The position numbers and the translations under genes were made by a program. Below the pieces are notes generated by a model, which saw only the letters and a program-made list of their open reading frames with translations, was not told the origin of the DNA and ran no database searches. 64,000 bases of DNA from Candidatus Electrothrix communis (GTDB lineage Bacteria; Desulfobacterota; Desulfobulbia; Desulfobulbales; Desulfobulbaceae), in NCBI GenBank assembly GCA_030644725.1, contig CP130629.1, positions 1,481,572 through 1,545,571 of the forward strand. Direction: 5' to 3'. Of the stretch, positions 1 through 8,359 are shown piece after piece; positions within the stretch are counted from its first letter, which is position 1; each line of letters opens with the position of its first letter.

Positions 1-412
1 CTTGACTGAATTTAAAAGAAATTACCCGGCAAAGGTTATTTTTAAATATTTAACAAAATAAACACGTTAACCTTTCCTGACTATGCAGATGCCAAAAAGG
101 ACGCCAAAGGTGATTCTGGAAAATAATCTGAAAATTCATAGTGTTAAAAAGCAACAATTAAAAACTGGTTCATCGAGTGTAAGGCTATATTAAAATCCCC
201 CTTTCTTCAGCCGGTAGAACAAGATCTGCTCTATCCACTTGCCTACCACCACTCAAAGCCGTTATACTACCCGCCAAAACAACGCAACACTCAACATAAC
301 ACTGTAGATCCGAAACTTGTCATTCCCCAATAAAATTGACGCCTCCGCACAGGGCGATCACAAGGATCGCTCCTCCCTGCGTACAACCCAACAAAAAAAG
401 GAGAACACTCCC
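1..412. other. Left-edge region without a supported gene
   Basis: No open frame here has recognisable protein character. The sequence is AT-rich and presumably carries the promoter and leader of the downstream solute-binding lipoprotein. An open frame continues upstream of that gene from 317, but I treat it as leader because a clear ribosome binding site and lipoprotein signal begin at 413. Confidence 0.4.
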
Positions 413-1594
413 ATGAACAAAACCGTCCGGCTCATAGCCGCACTCTGTACCCTCACCCTTTGCTTTACCCTTGCCTCTTGCGGCTCCGACAGAAAAAAGA
501 CCATCAAAGTGGGACTGAACGTCCCCATGACCGGTGACATTCCCAAGGTCGGTGAAGGCAGCAAATATGCCGCTGAAATGTGGCTGGAGGATATCCAAAA
601 GGCCGGAGGCATTGAAGTCGGCGGCGAAAAATACGCGGTGGAGCTTATCATCGAAGATAATGAGTCCAAAGCCGAATCTGCGGTCAAGGCCAACACCAAG
701 CTGATCACCCAGAACGACGCCCTGATTATCATCGGCCCCCAATCCTCCAAACAGGCCATCCCGGCTGGCGACGTGGCCAATAACTACGAAACCCCGATGA
801 TCAGCCCCTGGTCCACCAACCCGGACACCACCGCAAATCGCCCCTATGTCTTCCGGGGCTGCTTCCTTGATCCCTTCCAGGGGCCGGTGCTGGCCAACTT
901 TATCACGGATGAGTTCAAATTCACCAAGGCCGCAGTGCTCTACGATGTGGCCAGCGATTACCCTAAGGGGTTGGCTGAGTTCTTTAAAAAATCATGGGAG
1001 GAAAAACACGAGGAAGGATCAGTGGTCGCCTATGAGAGTTTCACTACCAAGGATGCCGATTTCAGCTCCCAGCTCACCAAGATCATTCGCTCCGGTGCTG
1101 AAGTGCTCTTCACCCCGCAGTATTATAACGAGGTCGCTCTGATCGTGCAGCAGGCCAAGGAACTGGGCTGGCAAGGCCCCATTGTGGGTAGCGATAGCTG
1201 GGGTTCCGCCGAGACCATTGAACTCTGCGGCGAGGCCTGTTACGGCCAGTTTTTCAGCACTCATTATGCAGCCGCCGGTGCCAAGGGTGCCACCAAGGAT
1301 TTTATTGATCGCTACCAGGCCAAATACGGTTATGTGCCCGATGACGTAGCTGCTCTGACCTGGGATGCCCTGGGGCTGGCCAAGGCTGCCATCGAAGGTG
1401 CCGGAAAACTTACCGGTCGGGCGAAACAAGATCGCAAGGCAGTGCGTGATGCCCTGGCCAACGTGAAGGATTTTCAAGGCATTACCGGCAAGATGACCTT
1501 TACCGAAGAAGGGGATCCCATAAAATGCGCTGTGATTGTTAAAATCAGCGACAAGGGCGAGTACGAATTTTACAAGTCGATTTGTCCAGAATAA
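413..1594 (+). CDS. ABC transporter substrate-binding lipoprotein, branched-chain amino acid (LivJ/LivK) type
   Basis: Periplasmic solute-binding protein of the Leu/Ile/Val-binding family (Peripla_BP_6), which delivers amino acids or related small solutes to an ABC importer. I place the start at the ATG at 413: it follows AAAAGGAG and opens a lipoprotein signal (MNKTVRLIAALCTLTLCFTL followed by ASC, lipobox Cys about residue 23). The mature part has the expected fold signatures, such as VGLNVPMTGDIPKVGEG near the N terminus, then IIGPQSSKQAIPAGDVAN and later DDVAALTWDALGLAKAA. About 393 residues is normal for the family. No permease or ATPase genes are adjacent, so its transporter partners are elsewhere and the substrate cannot be assigned. 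The upstream in-frame extension to 317 is Lys/Gln-rich and unlikely to be translated. Confidence 0.85.
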   Translation: MNKTVRLIAALCTLTLCFTLASCGSDRKKTIKVGLNVPMTGDIPKVGEGSKYAAEMWLEDIQKAGGIEVGGEKYAVELIIEDNESKAESAVKANTKLITQNDALIIIGPQSSKQAIPAGDVANNYETPMISPWSTNPDTTANRPYVFRGCFLDPFQGPVLANFITDEFKFTKAAVLYDVASDYPKGLAEFFKKSWEEKHEEGSVVAYESFTTKDADFSSQLTKIIRSGAEVLFTPQYYNEVALIVQQAKELGWQGPIVGSDSWGSAETIELCGEACYGQFFSTHYAAAGAKGATKDFIDRYQAKYGYVPDDVAALTWDALGLAKAAIEGAGKLTGRAKQDRKAVRDALANVKDFQGITGKMTFTEEGDPIKCAVIVKISDKGEYEFYKSICPE

Positions 1595-1681
1595 ACAGAC
1601 AGGACCAAGAGAGGCATACAAAACGGCAGTCGAGTGCCAAGAGTGCATATCGACTGCCGAATCCTTCAGTTTTATGAAATT

Positions 1682-1972
1682 TCAAGCCACTTCAAAGAGC
1701 ACCTTGGCCTTATTTCCATCATCGGAAGCGATACAAAACGAATGCTCTCCTGCAGCAAGATACCATGTGAACTGCGCACTGAACTGATCGTAAAACGTTG
1801 CGCTGCCTACCGGCTCCTTATCAAAGCCCCATTTTATCTTATGGGGGCCTCCGATAGAGGTTATGCTGAAACTTGCTGTAGTATAGGCTGCTGATGCTAG
1901 GCCGTCCGATTCAACAATCGGGTAAACACCCCCTTCAACCGGATAAACTATCGTGACCGTTGATTGCTTCAT
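1682..1972 (-). CDS. Small hypothetical protein, about 96 residues
   Basis: I do not recognise this family. The ATG at 1972 is preceded on the minus strand by AGGAGAAAAATT, so I prefer it to the upstream in-frame start at 1999. The protein starts MKQSTVTIVYPVEGGVYPI and has alternating hydrophobic and polar residues, many Ser/Thr/Ala and aromatic residues (IGGPHKIKWGFDKEP, FTWYLAAGEHSFCIASDDG), as in a small all-beta fold. There is no signal peptide or membrane segment. It is divergent from the SO_0444-type permease and shares a 260-bp intergenic region with it. Confidence 0.55.
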   Translation of the reverse strand: MKQSTVTIVYPVEGGVYPIVESDGLASAAYTTASFSITSIGGPHKIKWGFDKEPVGSATFYDQFSAQFTWYLAAGEHSFCIASDDGNKAKVLFEVA

Positions 1973-2034
1973 AATTTTTCTCCTGAAAAAAAAATCCAAA
2001 AAGTTGCTTCATCTCATTTCTTTTTGACTGTATC

Positions 2035-2210
2035 ATATCAAGATAGCGTCTTTATATCAAGATAACAGACCGCCTTTTCCTGAACGGCCATTTCCTTTTC
2101 TTGCCTATCCCCTGTCAACCCCCTTGTCCGTCCGAAAAAAACTTTGTCTGTAGGGGTTGCAGTTATCTGATGCGCGCAAGGAAATATTAAGATACTGTAA
2201 GGGATACAGT
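2035..2210. promoter_or_regulatory. Operator-like direct repeats and palindrome between divergent genes
   Basis: The 11-mer ATATCAAGATA occurs at 2035-2045 and again at 2054-2064 (19-bp period); a one-mismatch copy, ATATTAAGATA, lies at 2184-2194. Immediately after it is a palindrome ACTGTA-AGGGA-TACAGT (2194-2210), just upstream of the permease ribosome binding site (GGAGG at about 2227). Repeats and a palindrome in a divergent promoter region next to a metal-efflux-type gene suggest binding sites for a regulator. The regulator is not in the window and the role is inference. Confidence 0.4.
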
Positions 2211-2236
2211 CGGTCAGTTTTTAACAGGAGGTACTG

Positions 2237-3457
2237 ATGTCTTTTTTGTATGATGCGCTTTCTTCGTCGTGGAACCTGCTCAACCAATCAGCAATCTACA
2301 TGCTGTTCGGCCTGCTGATCGGCGGACTGCTCAAGGAATACCTGTCTCCCGCCTATGTAGCAGCCCATCTGGGTTCTGGCCGCTTTAGCTCTGTGTTTAA
2401 AGCAGCCCTGCTCGGCATCCCCATCCCGCTTTGCTCCTGCGGTGTGTTGCCCGCAGCAGCCACCCTAAAAAAACAAGGAGCCAATAACGGGGCAGTGACT
2501 GCTTTTCTGATATCCACCCCAGAGTCTGGGATTGATTCGATCTCTATCACCTGGGCCCTGCTTGATCCGATCATGACCATTGCCCGCCCGGTTTCTGCGT
2601 TTATTTCCGCTGCTGTTGCCGGTATAACAGAGAATCTTTTTTCTTTTTCCGACCCGACTGTTTCGTCGAACCTGAAGGGTCAAAACAACGCACCGACACG
2701 AGGGCTGAGTTCCTGCGGTTGTGGTTGCAGCGGAAAACAGCAGCAAGAAGGTCTCTTAAAGAAAGAGGCTGCAACAAAGAAGGGCTTTCTGAAGAGATTC
2801 CCTGGAAAACTCAAGGCTGGTATCAAGTATGCGATCTTTGATATCTGGGAAGAGCTGGCTGGCTGGTTTATCGTTGGTCTTCTGCTGGCCGGAGTTATTA
2901 CGGCGCTCCTGCCTGATGCCTTTATCACCGCCTATCTTGGTGGCGGTCTCAGCTCCATGCTCCTGATGCTACTTATCGGCATCCCACTCTATATCTGCGC
3001 CACCGCCTCCACTCCTATTGCAGCGGCCTTTATCATGAAAGGGGTCAGTCCGGGGGCAGCCTTGGTCTTTTTGCTGGTTGGACCAGCCACCAATATAACC
3101 TCTCTGTCTGTACTGGTCGGTCTTTTAGGAAAACGGGCCACAGCTCTCTATCTCACTTCTATCGCGGTTGTCAGTGTGCTCTGCGGCTTGGCAGTGGATG
3201 CGGTATACAGCATGCTCGGTATTTCCGTTATTGCTGCGGTGGCAAAGCATGGAAAGATGCTGCCTGAACAGCTGACTGTGGCTGCGAGCTTGGTGTTGCT
3301 CGCCCTGTCGATCCGCCCGATAAAAAACAGCCTCCAACGACGGTTCGAACGGAAGAAAGACAAGTGCTGTTCTTCCGATGATATTTCTTCTTGCGCCTGT
3401 GGCGATGATGCGGCCCCGCCGTTGCAGCCGCTCAGTAATCTGCGGAAAAAAGACTGA
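2237..3457 (+). CDS. SO_0444-type Cu/Zn efflux permease
   Basis: Polytopic inner-membrane permease of the ArsP-like/DUF318 class; in the SO_0444 family such proteins are annotated as Cu/Zn efflux transporters. The 406-residue protein has two membrane halves. The first includes the family signature LLGIPIPLCSCGVLPAAAT followed by GAVTAFLISTPESG. The second repeats it in altered form as LLIGIPLYICATASTPIAAA. The halves are joined by a hydrophilic loop holding a Cys cluster (SSCGCGCSGK), and the C-terminal tail has another (DKCCSSDDISSCACGDD); both look able to bind soft metal ions. The start at 2237 follows AGGAGGTACTG. It converges on glmM with only 25 bp between the stop codons. Metal specificity is inferred from the family. 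Confidence 0.8.
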   Translation: MSFLYDALSSSWNLLNQSAIYMLFGLLIGGLLKEYLSPAYVAAHLGSGRFSSVFKAALLGIPIPLCSCGVLPAAATLKKQGANNGAVTAFLISTPESGIDSISITWALLDPIMTIARPVSAFISAAVAGITENLFSFSDPTVSSNLKGQNNAPTRGLSSCGCGCSGKQQQEGLLKKEAATKKGFLKRFPGKLKAGIKYAIFDIWEELAGWFIVGLLLAGVITALLPDAFITAYLGGGLSSMLLMLLIGIPLYICATASTPIAAAFIMKGVSPGAALVFLLVGPATNITSLSVLVGLLGKRATALYLTSIAVVSVLCGLAVDAVYSMLGISVIAAVAKHGKMLPEQLTVAASLVLLALSIRPIKNSLQRRFERKKDKCCSSDDISSCACGDDAAPPLQPLSNLRKKD

Positions 3458-3482
3458 GGACTTTCCGACTGGCGGCGGCAAG

Positions 3483-4835
3483 CTACACGCGATCAGCCCG
3501 TCGGATGACGTCACAGAGTTCCAAGGCAATGGAGGAGATCTCTTTTTTATCCTCACCCTCGGCCATGACCCGGATGACCGGTTCGGTTCCTGAAGGCCGC
3601 ACCAGGATCCGTCCCCGTTTGCCGAGCTGTTCTTCTGCCGCCAGCAAGGCCTCGGAAAAGCCCTGGATCTGTTCCGGAGCAATCTTGCTGGACATACGGA
3701 CATTTTCAAGCACCTGGGGGTACGAGGTCATGATGTCAGCCAGCTCAGATAAGGGTTTTTTCTTCTTAATCATAATCGCCAACAGTTGGAGACCAGCAAG
3801 AATGCCGTCGCCAGTGGTGTTATGATCAAGAAAAACCAGATGACCAGATTGTTCTCCACCAAAATTATACCCCTTGGCCCGCATGGTTTCCACGACATAA
3901 CGGTCGCCCACATTGGCCCGCACCAGCTGTCCGCCCAGATCAGTCATCACCTTTTCCAGACCCATATTGCTCATCACCGTGGCGACTAGGGTCTTCTTTT
4001 TCAATTTCCTTCGGCTTGCCAGATCAGCGGCGCAAATGGCCATGATATGGTCCCCGTCCACGATAGCGCCTTTTTCATCGCAGACAATGAGCCGATCCCC
4101 GTCACCGTCAAGGGCCAGCCCGATATCCGCTCCGAGCTGTTTGACCTTCTCCGCCATGATCTCCGGGTGCAGAGCCCCACAGTTATGGTTGATATTTTTA
4201 CCGTCTGGATCAACCCCGATGCAGGTTACCTTAGCACCCAGTTCGGCAAAGACATGGGGGGCAACTTTGTAGGTGGCCCCGTGGGCGCAATCAAGAACAA
4301 TATGAAAATCATCCAGGGTATATTTATCTGGAAAAGTATGTTTCAGAAACACAATATAACGTCCGCTGGCATCATCAATCCGGGAGGCCTTGCCCACCTG
4401 ATCGGCCACCGGCCGCAGTGCTGCCATTTTCTGAGAAAAGATCAGGTCTTCAATATCCAGCTCTGTTTCGTCGGGCAACTTAAAACCGTCCCTGGAAAAG
4501 ATCTTGATTCCGTTATCCTGAAAAGGATTATGGGAGGCAGAAATAACAACCCCGGCATCGGCCCGCATAGAGGTGGTGATAAAGGCGATACCAGGAGTGG
4601 GCAAGGGTCCCAGAAGCTGCACATCAACGCCCATTGAGCAGATTCCGGCTGCCAGGGCGTTTTCAATCATATAACCGGAGACCCTGGTGTCTTTACCGAT
4701 AACAATATGATGGCGCCTGGTGTTATTTTTTACGATAAAGGCAATAGCCCTGCCCAGCTGCATGGCTATTTCCGTGGTCATGGGGTAGGTATTGGCCACC
4801 CCGCGCACGCCGTCAGTGCCGAAAAGTTGTCGCAT
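3483..4835 (-). CDS. glmM: Phosphoglucosamine mutase GlmM
   Basis: Converts glucosamine-6-phosphate to glucosamine-1-phosphate, the step feeding UDP-GlcNAc for peptidoglycan and LPS. The 450-residue protein has the usual length and layout. It starts [20 protein letters not shown]. The phosphoserine loop [15 protein letters not shown] places the active-site Ser at about 101, the metal-binding loop DGDGDR lies at about 243-248, and the C-terminal phosphate-binding loop is [20 protein letters not shown]. It is the last gene of the cdaA-cdaR-glmM run on the minus strand. That order is known from Firmicutes, where GlmM physically interacts with and restrains CdaA, so control of c-di-AMP synthesis by cell-wall precursor flux is plausible here too. 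Confidence 0.97.
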   Translation of the reverse strand: MRQLFGTDGVRGVANTYPMTTEIAMQLGRAIAFIVKNNTRRHHIVIGKDTRVSGYMIENALAAGICSMGVDVQLLGPLPTPGIAFITTSMRADAGVVISASHNPFQDNGIKIFSRDGFKLPDETELDIEDLIFSQKMAALRPVADQVGKASRIDDASGRYIVFLKHTFPDKYTLDDFHIVLDCAHGATYKVAPHVFAELGAKVTCIGVDPDGKNINHNCGALHPEIMAEKVKQLGADIGLALDGDGDRLIVCDEKGAIVDGDHIMAICAADLASRRKLKKKTLVATVMSNMGLEKVMTDLGGQLVRANVGDRYVVETMRAKGYNFGGEQSGHLVFLDHNTTGDGILAGLQLLAIMIKKKKPLSELADIMTSYPQVLENVRMSSKIAPEQIQGFSEALLAAEEQLGKRGRILVRPSGTEPVIRVMAEGEDKKEISSIALELCDVIRRADRV

Positions 4836-4862
4836 AATCCTGCCTGCTCATAATATTATGAA

Positions 4863-4889
4863 CAATCCCCCCTTGAAAAAGGAGGATTG
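4863..4889. repeat. Short inverted repeat between cdaR and glmM
   Basis: CAATCC and GGATTG arms enclose a C/T-rich then A/G-rich centre, giving an imperfect hairpin in the 91-bp gap between cdaR and glmM. It lacks a U-tract, so it is more likely an RNA-processing or attenuation structure, or a degenerate repeat, than a terminator. Confidence 0.3.
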
Positions 4890-4926
4890 CTACGGTTAAT
4901 AAAAAATTACCGGAGCCCCCGTCTGC

Positions 4927-5901
4927 TTATTCCTTTTTCTTCGTTATTTTCTTCGCGAGAGAGACCTTTACTTCAGTGGGGCTGTACGAGATAATCCGAA
5001 TCGGTTCATGACCAGGCACGGTGACCCCGTTCACAGTCACCGGCACCTTCCGAGGAAAATCACCCGGCCCCGCATTAACAGAGGCCCTGAAGAGCATGGA
5101 GAGCACCGGCGTTTCGCTGATCAATTTTTCAGGGATACCGGCAACCACCGTGATAGAATCCGGTTTCACCTGCACTTCCTGCTCAACACCACGAATATTT
5201 ATCGGAATTTTTTTGACTTTTTTTTCAGTAAATTTATCTGCCACAGCCAGCTTGGCAATAACAGTAGTTTCACCGATTAACTCCATGAATTCCGGGGAAA
5301 GATCAAGATGAACCGGAAGAGTGGTCGAGTGATCCAGTCCGCCGAGATGAATAACATAGGTTTTCAGGTCCTGTTCCAGCGTTACAAGGCTCTCCGGGCC
5401 GGAAACAAGAATTTTATCAGGAGTCAGGGAGACTTCTTTCAGAATGTATCCCTTTGCCACATCGCCTTCAGTTACAGCAGTGATAGGAATCTGTCGTTCC
5501 ACCAGCTTGTCAATGGACAAGGTGATACTTGCCGGTTGCATTCTCAGGATAGAGATACCACTGGGAAGAGGAAAGGAAAGAGTTTCTGTATTTAGAACAA
5601 TAGTATCCGATGTGGCCTCTGAAAGATCAAGCGATAGCGAAGGAGGGCGGTTACGCAACTCCTGGATGATACCCCGCGGACCGCGCAGAGTAACTGAAAT
5701 TTCCTTCTGATACTGATTATAAATCACCAAATTCTTTGGAAGATTAAGCACCTCAATCGGAATATCCATACTCACATCTATCTGATCCGTGCCCACTGCC
5801 AAAAACCAGATCAAGATGCCAAGAGCAAGAGAAAGCAACTTCAGCAGGAGATCCTTATAATTTATTTTCCTCTTCCAATTACGCAACTGTTTAACCATCA
5901 A
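4927..5901 (-). CDS. cdaR: YbbR-domain protein CdaR, regulator of the diadenylate cyclase
   Basis: Single-pass membrane protein with extracytoplasmic YbbR repeats; in characterised systems CdaR binds CdaA and modulates c-di-AMP synthesis. The N terminus has a hydrophobic helix (about residues 21-42, LLLKLLSLALGILIWFLAVG), followed by roughly three YbbR-type beta domains with motifs such as NLPKNLVIYNQYQKEISVTL, VSLTPDKILVSGPESLV and VKPDSITVVAGIPEKLI. It is 324 residues long. The start at 5901 lies inside the 3' end of cdaA (11-bp overlap), indicating translational coupling. A C-terminal Lys/Glu-rich tail (KKITKKKE) ends the protein. Confidence 0.88.
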   Translation of the reverse strand: MMVKQLRNWKRKINYKDLLLKLLSLALGILIWFLAVGTDQIDVSMDIPIEVLNLPKNLVIYNQYQKEISVTLRGPRGIIQELRNRPPSLSLDLSEATSDTIVLNTETLSFPLPSGISILRMQPASITLSIDKLVERQIPITAVTEGDVAKGYILKEVSLTPDKILVSGPESLVTLEQDLKTYVIHLGGLDHSTTLPVHLDLSPEFMELIGETTVIAKLAVADKFTEKKVKKIPINIRGVEQEVQVKPDSITVVAGIPEKLISETPVLSMLFRASVNAGPGDFPRKVPVTVNGVTVPGHEPIRIISYSPTEVKVSLAKKITKKKE

Positions 5902-6742
5902 GGGGTGATCCTGTTTTATCCGACGTTTTTCCCTGCCGGTTCAACCTTTTTTTCGTCCATAAAGACCCACTGCTACTGCTAACAAAGAGTATCTCTTTCA
6001 ACAGAGCCTCTAGCTTGATTTCATCCCGCATAGGCGTAATATCTCCTCCCTGCACAATGGAAATCTCCTGGGTCTCCTCAGAAACAACAATAACCACGGC
6101 ATCAGTCTCTTCAGAAAGGCCCAAGGCTGCTCGGTGTCGTGTACCGTATCGCTTATCGATATCAGGATTTTTGGTCAAAGGAAGCAGGCAGGCCGCTGAA
6201 TGAATTCTCCCTTTTTTGATCACAACAGCACCGTCATGCATGGGTGACATGGGAAAAAAGAGAGCCACTAACAACTCCTGCAACAATTTGGCATCAATAA
6301 CAAAACCGGTTTCAATGTACTCAGCCAGGCCGGTGTCTCGCTCAATAATAATCAAGGCCCCTATACGTCGGCGGGCCATGTACACAGCCGCAGAAATAAT
6401 TTCCGTGAGATCACGGGCAGCCATATTCTGGGTTTTCAGAAAAGGCGTCCTGCCCATTTCAGTCAGCACCCTGCGGATATCATCCTGAAAAATAACGACC
6501 AAAATCAACAAAATAGAGCTAAGAAGATAACGGAGCAGAAGCTGTAACGTCAGCAGATCCATCTGAATGGAGACAAAATAGACAAAGCTGACCACCAGAA
6601 TTCCGAGCAACATCTGCACAGCCCTGGTCCCTCGAATCAAAAGAATCGTTCGATAAATAATAAAGGAAACAATGAGGATGTCGATAAGATCCTGCCAGCG
6701 GACCAAGTGGGGGAAATTAAAAGTATGGAGGAATTCAGGCAT
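5891..6742 (-). CDS. cdaA: Diadenylate cyclase CdaA (DisA_N domain)
   Basis: Makes cyclic di-AMP from two ATP at the inner membrane. Three N-terminal membrane helices (for example WQDLIDILIVSFIIYRTILL and LLRYLLSSILLILVVIFQ) precede the DAC/DisA_N catalytic domain. The catalytic motifs are intact: DGA in MSPMHDGAVVIKKGRI (about residues 170-172) and RHR in YGTRHRAALGLSEETDA (about 202-204). I chose the ATG at 6742 (MPEFLHTFNFPH), which gives about 283 residues and the usual N terminus. An in-frame ATG at 6826 would add 28 basic residues, and neither start has a strong ribosome binding site. It is first in the cdaA-cdaR-glmM run and divergent from prmA. Confidence 0.93.
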   Translation of the reverse strand: MPEFLHTFNFPHLVRWQDLIDILIVSFIIYRTILLIRGTRAVQMLLGILVVSFVYFVSIQMDLLTLQLLLRYLLSSILLILVVIFQDDIRRVLTEMGRTPFLKTQNMAARDLTEIISAAVYMARRRIGALIIIERDTGLAEYIETGFVIDAKLLQELLVALFFPMSPMHDGAVVIKKGRIHSAACLLPLTKNPDIDKRYGTRHRAALGLSEETDAVVIVVSEETQEISIVQGGDITPMRDEIKLEALLKEILFVSSSSGSLWTKKRLNRQGKTSDKTGSPLDG

Positions 6743-6959
6743 GAAGGAAAATATGGCCGGTCTCGGAAATAGTCTTATTTGCAGGTACGTTTCTTTTTTT
6801 GCTGTTGCGTTGCGGGAGGGTGTCATGCGCAGACGCTCTCTTGTATCATTCTTTTTGATATCAATTTAACATGTTGACAACAGGATGCACAGGATAATTT
6901 AAGAAAGCTTGTGATTTTTATGGATCGCTGTAGTAAACTTTCCGCCGCTGTTTCGTGAA

Positions 6960-7934
6960 ATGGCTGATAGTCCCGGAAAGCTTCGTAAGAAAAAAGAAAA
7001 CTTCGCAAAAAATACAAAAAAGAACATGCTCAGACCACCATATACCGAATACAAACGCCTTCATGTCTATTACCTGGATCACCGTAATCTTCCGCCGATT
7101 ACGGACCCGGACCTCATAGGCATCTGGATTGAAGATGATACGGCCATCCTGTTCTTTCATCAGGCTAAAGAAGCATTCATCCAAGCTCTCTGCAAGGAAA
7201 CCGGGGCCTCCATTATCTATCAGGCAGATCTTGATTATCAGGACTGGGAGGCAGGGGTGAAAATCACCTCGTTCGCCACCAAGACATTACGGGTTCGCCC
7301 TGTCTGGGAGATGCCGGACCGTCAACCTGACCAACAACACAAGGAAAATAAGGAGAAAACAGAGATCCTGCTTGATCCCAGTGTCATTTTTGGCTCAGGT
7401 TTTCATGCCACCACCCGACTTTGCCTGGAGACCCTGGAGCTCTTACTCCTGGAGTCTGGAATGAAGATCAACTCTGTGCTGGATCTGGGTACAGGGACAG
7501 GGCTCCTCGCCATAGCAGCTGCCAAACTGGGGGTGGAGCGAGTAACAGCTCTGGACAATAATCCCCTGGCAGTGGACGTGGCGCAGGCCAATGTGGAACG
7601 AAATAACTGCGCTGATATCGTGACGGTTGGTCAATTCGACCTGATGGAAAAATTGCCGGATATGGGATATGACCTGGTTATAACAAATCTCTACAAGGGC
7701 CTCCTGATCCACCTGTTTAATGATCAGGGCTTCTGGCACCCAGGCACCTACATGGTTTCCGGCTTTATTCCCGGCATGGAAGCTGATCTGCTCGCGGCCC
7801 TGCCAGCCGACAGGGTACAGATGCTGCACCGAGGCAATGCCGAACAATGGCGTTTATGGTTGCTCCAATATTCGGCTGAGAATCAGGACGGACAGAAAAT
7901 CACAAAAAAAGGGCCGGGAGGAAATGCAGGGTGA
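6960..7934 (+). CDS. prmA: Ribosomal protein L11 methyltransferase PrmA
   Basis: AdoMet-dependent methyltransferase that methylates ribosomal protein L11. The PrmA-specific substrate region is LDPSVIFGSGFHATTRLCLE. AdoMet motif I is VLDLGTGTGLLAIAAAKLG, followed by the acidic motif TALDNNPLAVDVA. The motif IV equivalent is YDLVITNLYKGLL. The protein is 324 residues with a highly basic N terminus (KLRKKKENFAKNTKKN). The next in-frame ATG at 7026 (MLRPPYTEYKRLHVYYL) may be the true start, since the first 22 residues look like translated leader and neither start has a good ribosome binding site. The stop TGA overlaps the ATG of the downstream membrane-protein gene. Confidence 0.85.
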   Translation: MADSPGKLRKKKENFAKNTKKNMLRPPYTEYKRLHVYYLDHRNLPPITDPDLIGIWIEDDTAILFFHQAKEAFIQALCKETGASIIYQADLDYQDWEAGVKITSFATKTLRVRPVWEMPDRQPDQQHKENKEKTEILLDPSVIFGSGFHATTRLCLETLELLLLESGMKINSVLDLGTGTGLLAIAAAKLGVERVTALDNNPLAVDVAQANVERNNCADIVTVGQFDLMEKLPDMGYDLVITNLYKGLLIHLFNDQGFWHPGTYMVSGFIPGMEADLLAALPADRVQMLHRGNAEQWRLWLLQYSAENQDGQKITKKGPGGNAG

Positions 7935-8359
7935 TGGATGCATTCACCGCACTCACCCGGACCGAGTCGCTGCAACTGCTGGGCCTCATATCCCTACTCA
8001 CCTTTGTCGGTAGCCTGATTACCCTGCCGTGGCTGGTCCTGCGCATGCGGGCGGATTATTTTATTCGTCACCATCAGGAGGTCATTGAACGGCATAAACG
8101 CCATCCGGTTTTTGCCGTGCTTATTTTCCTTTTCCGAAACATTCTCGGGCTCTGCCTGCTGATCGCGGGAATCGCCATGCTGGTGCTTCCCGGTCAAGGT
8201 ATCCTGACCATGGTCCTGGGATTCTCGGTAATGGATTTCCCTGGGAAACATCGCCTCACCGATAGGCTTATCGCAAACCAAAAAATTCAGCGATCACTCA
8301 ATTGGATTCGCCATAAGGGCGGCAAAGAAGATCTTCTCTTTTCTTCGGAGGTTCCATGA
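7934..8359 (+). CDS. PGPGW-family small membrane protein
   Basis: A small inner-membrane protein of about 141 residues with three predicted membrane segments (LLGLISLLTFVGSLITLPWL, FAVLIFLFRNILGLCLLIAG and the following IAMLVLPGQGILTMVLGF). The turn LVLPGQGILTMVLGF matches the glycine/proline core of the putative transmembrane protein PGPGW family; its function is unknown. The ATG at 7934 shares its A with the prmA stop (TGATG), though the GTG at 7931 directly before it is also possible. Its stop overlaps the mutY start by 4 bp, so prmA, this gene and mutY are translationally coupled. Confidence 0.72.
   Translation: MDAFTALTRTESLQLLGLISLLTFVGSLITLPWLVLRMRADYFIRHHQEVIERHKRHPVFAVLIFLFRNILGLCLLIAGIAMLVLPGQGILTMVLGFSVMDFPGKHRLTDRLIANQKIQRSLNWIRHKGGKEDLLFSSEVP

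Noticed and set aside
317..412. N-terminal extension of the solute-binding protein from the ATG at 317.
   Set aside because: The ATG at 413 has a strong ribosome binding site and directly opens a lipoprotein signal; the extension would bury the signal.
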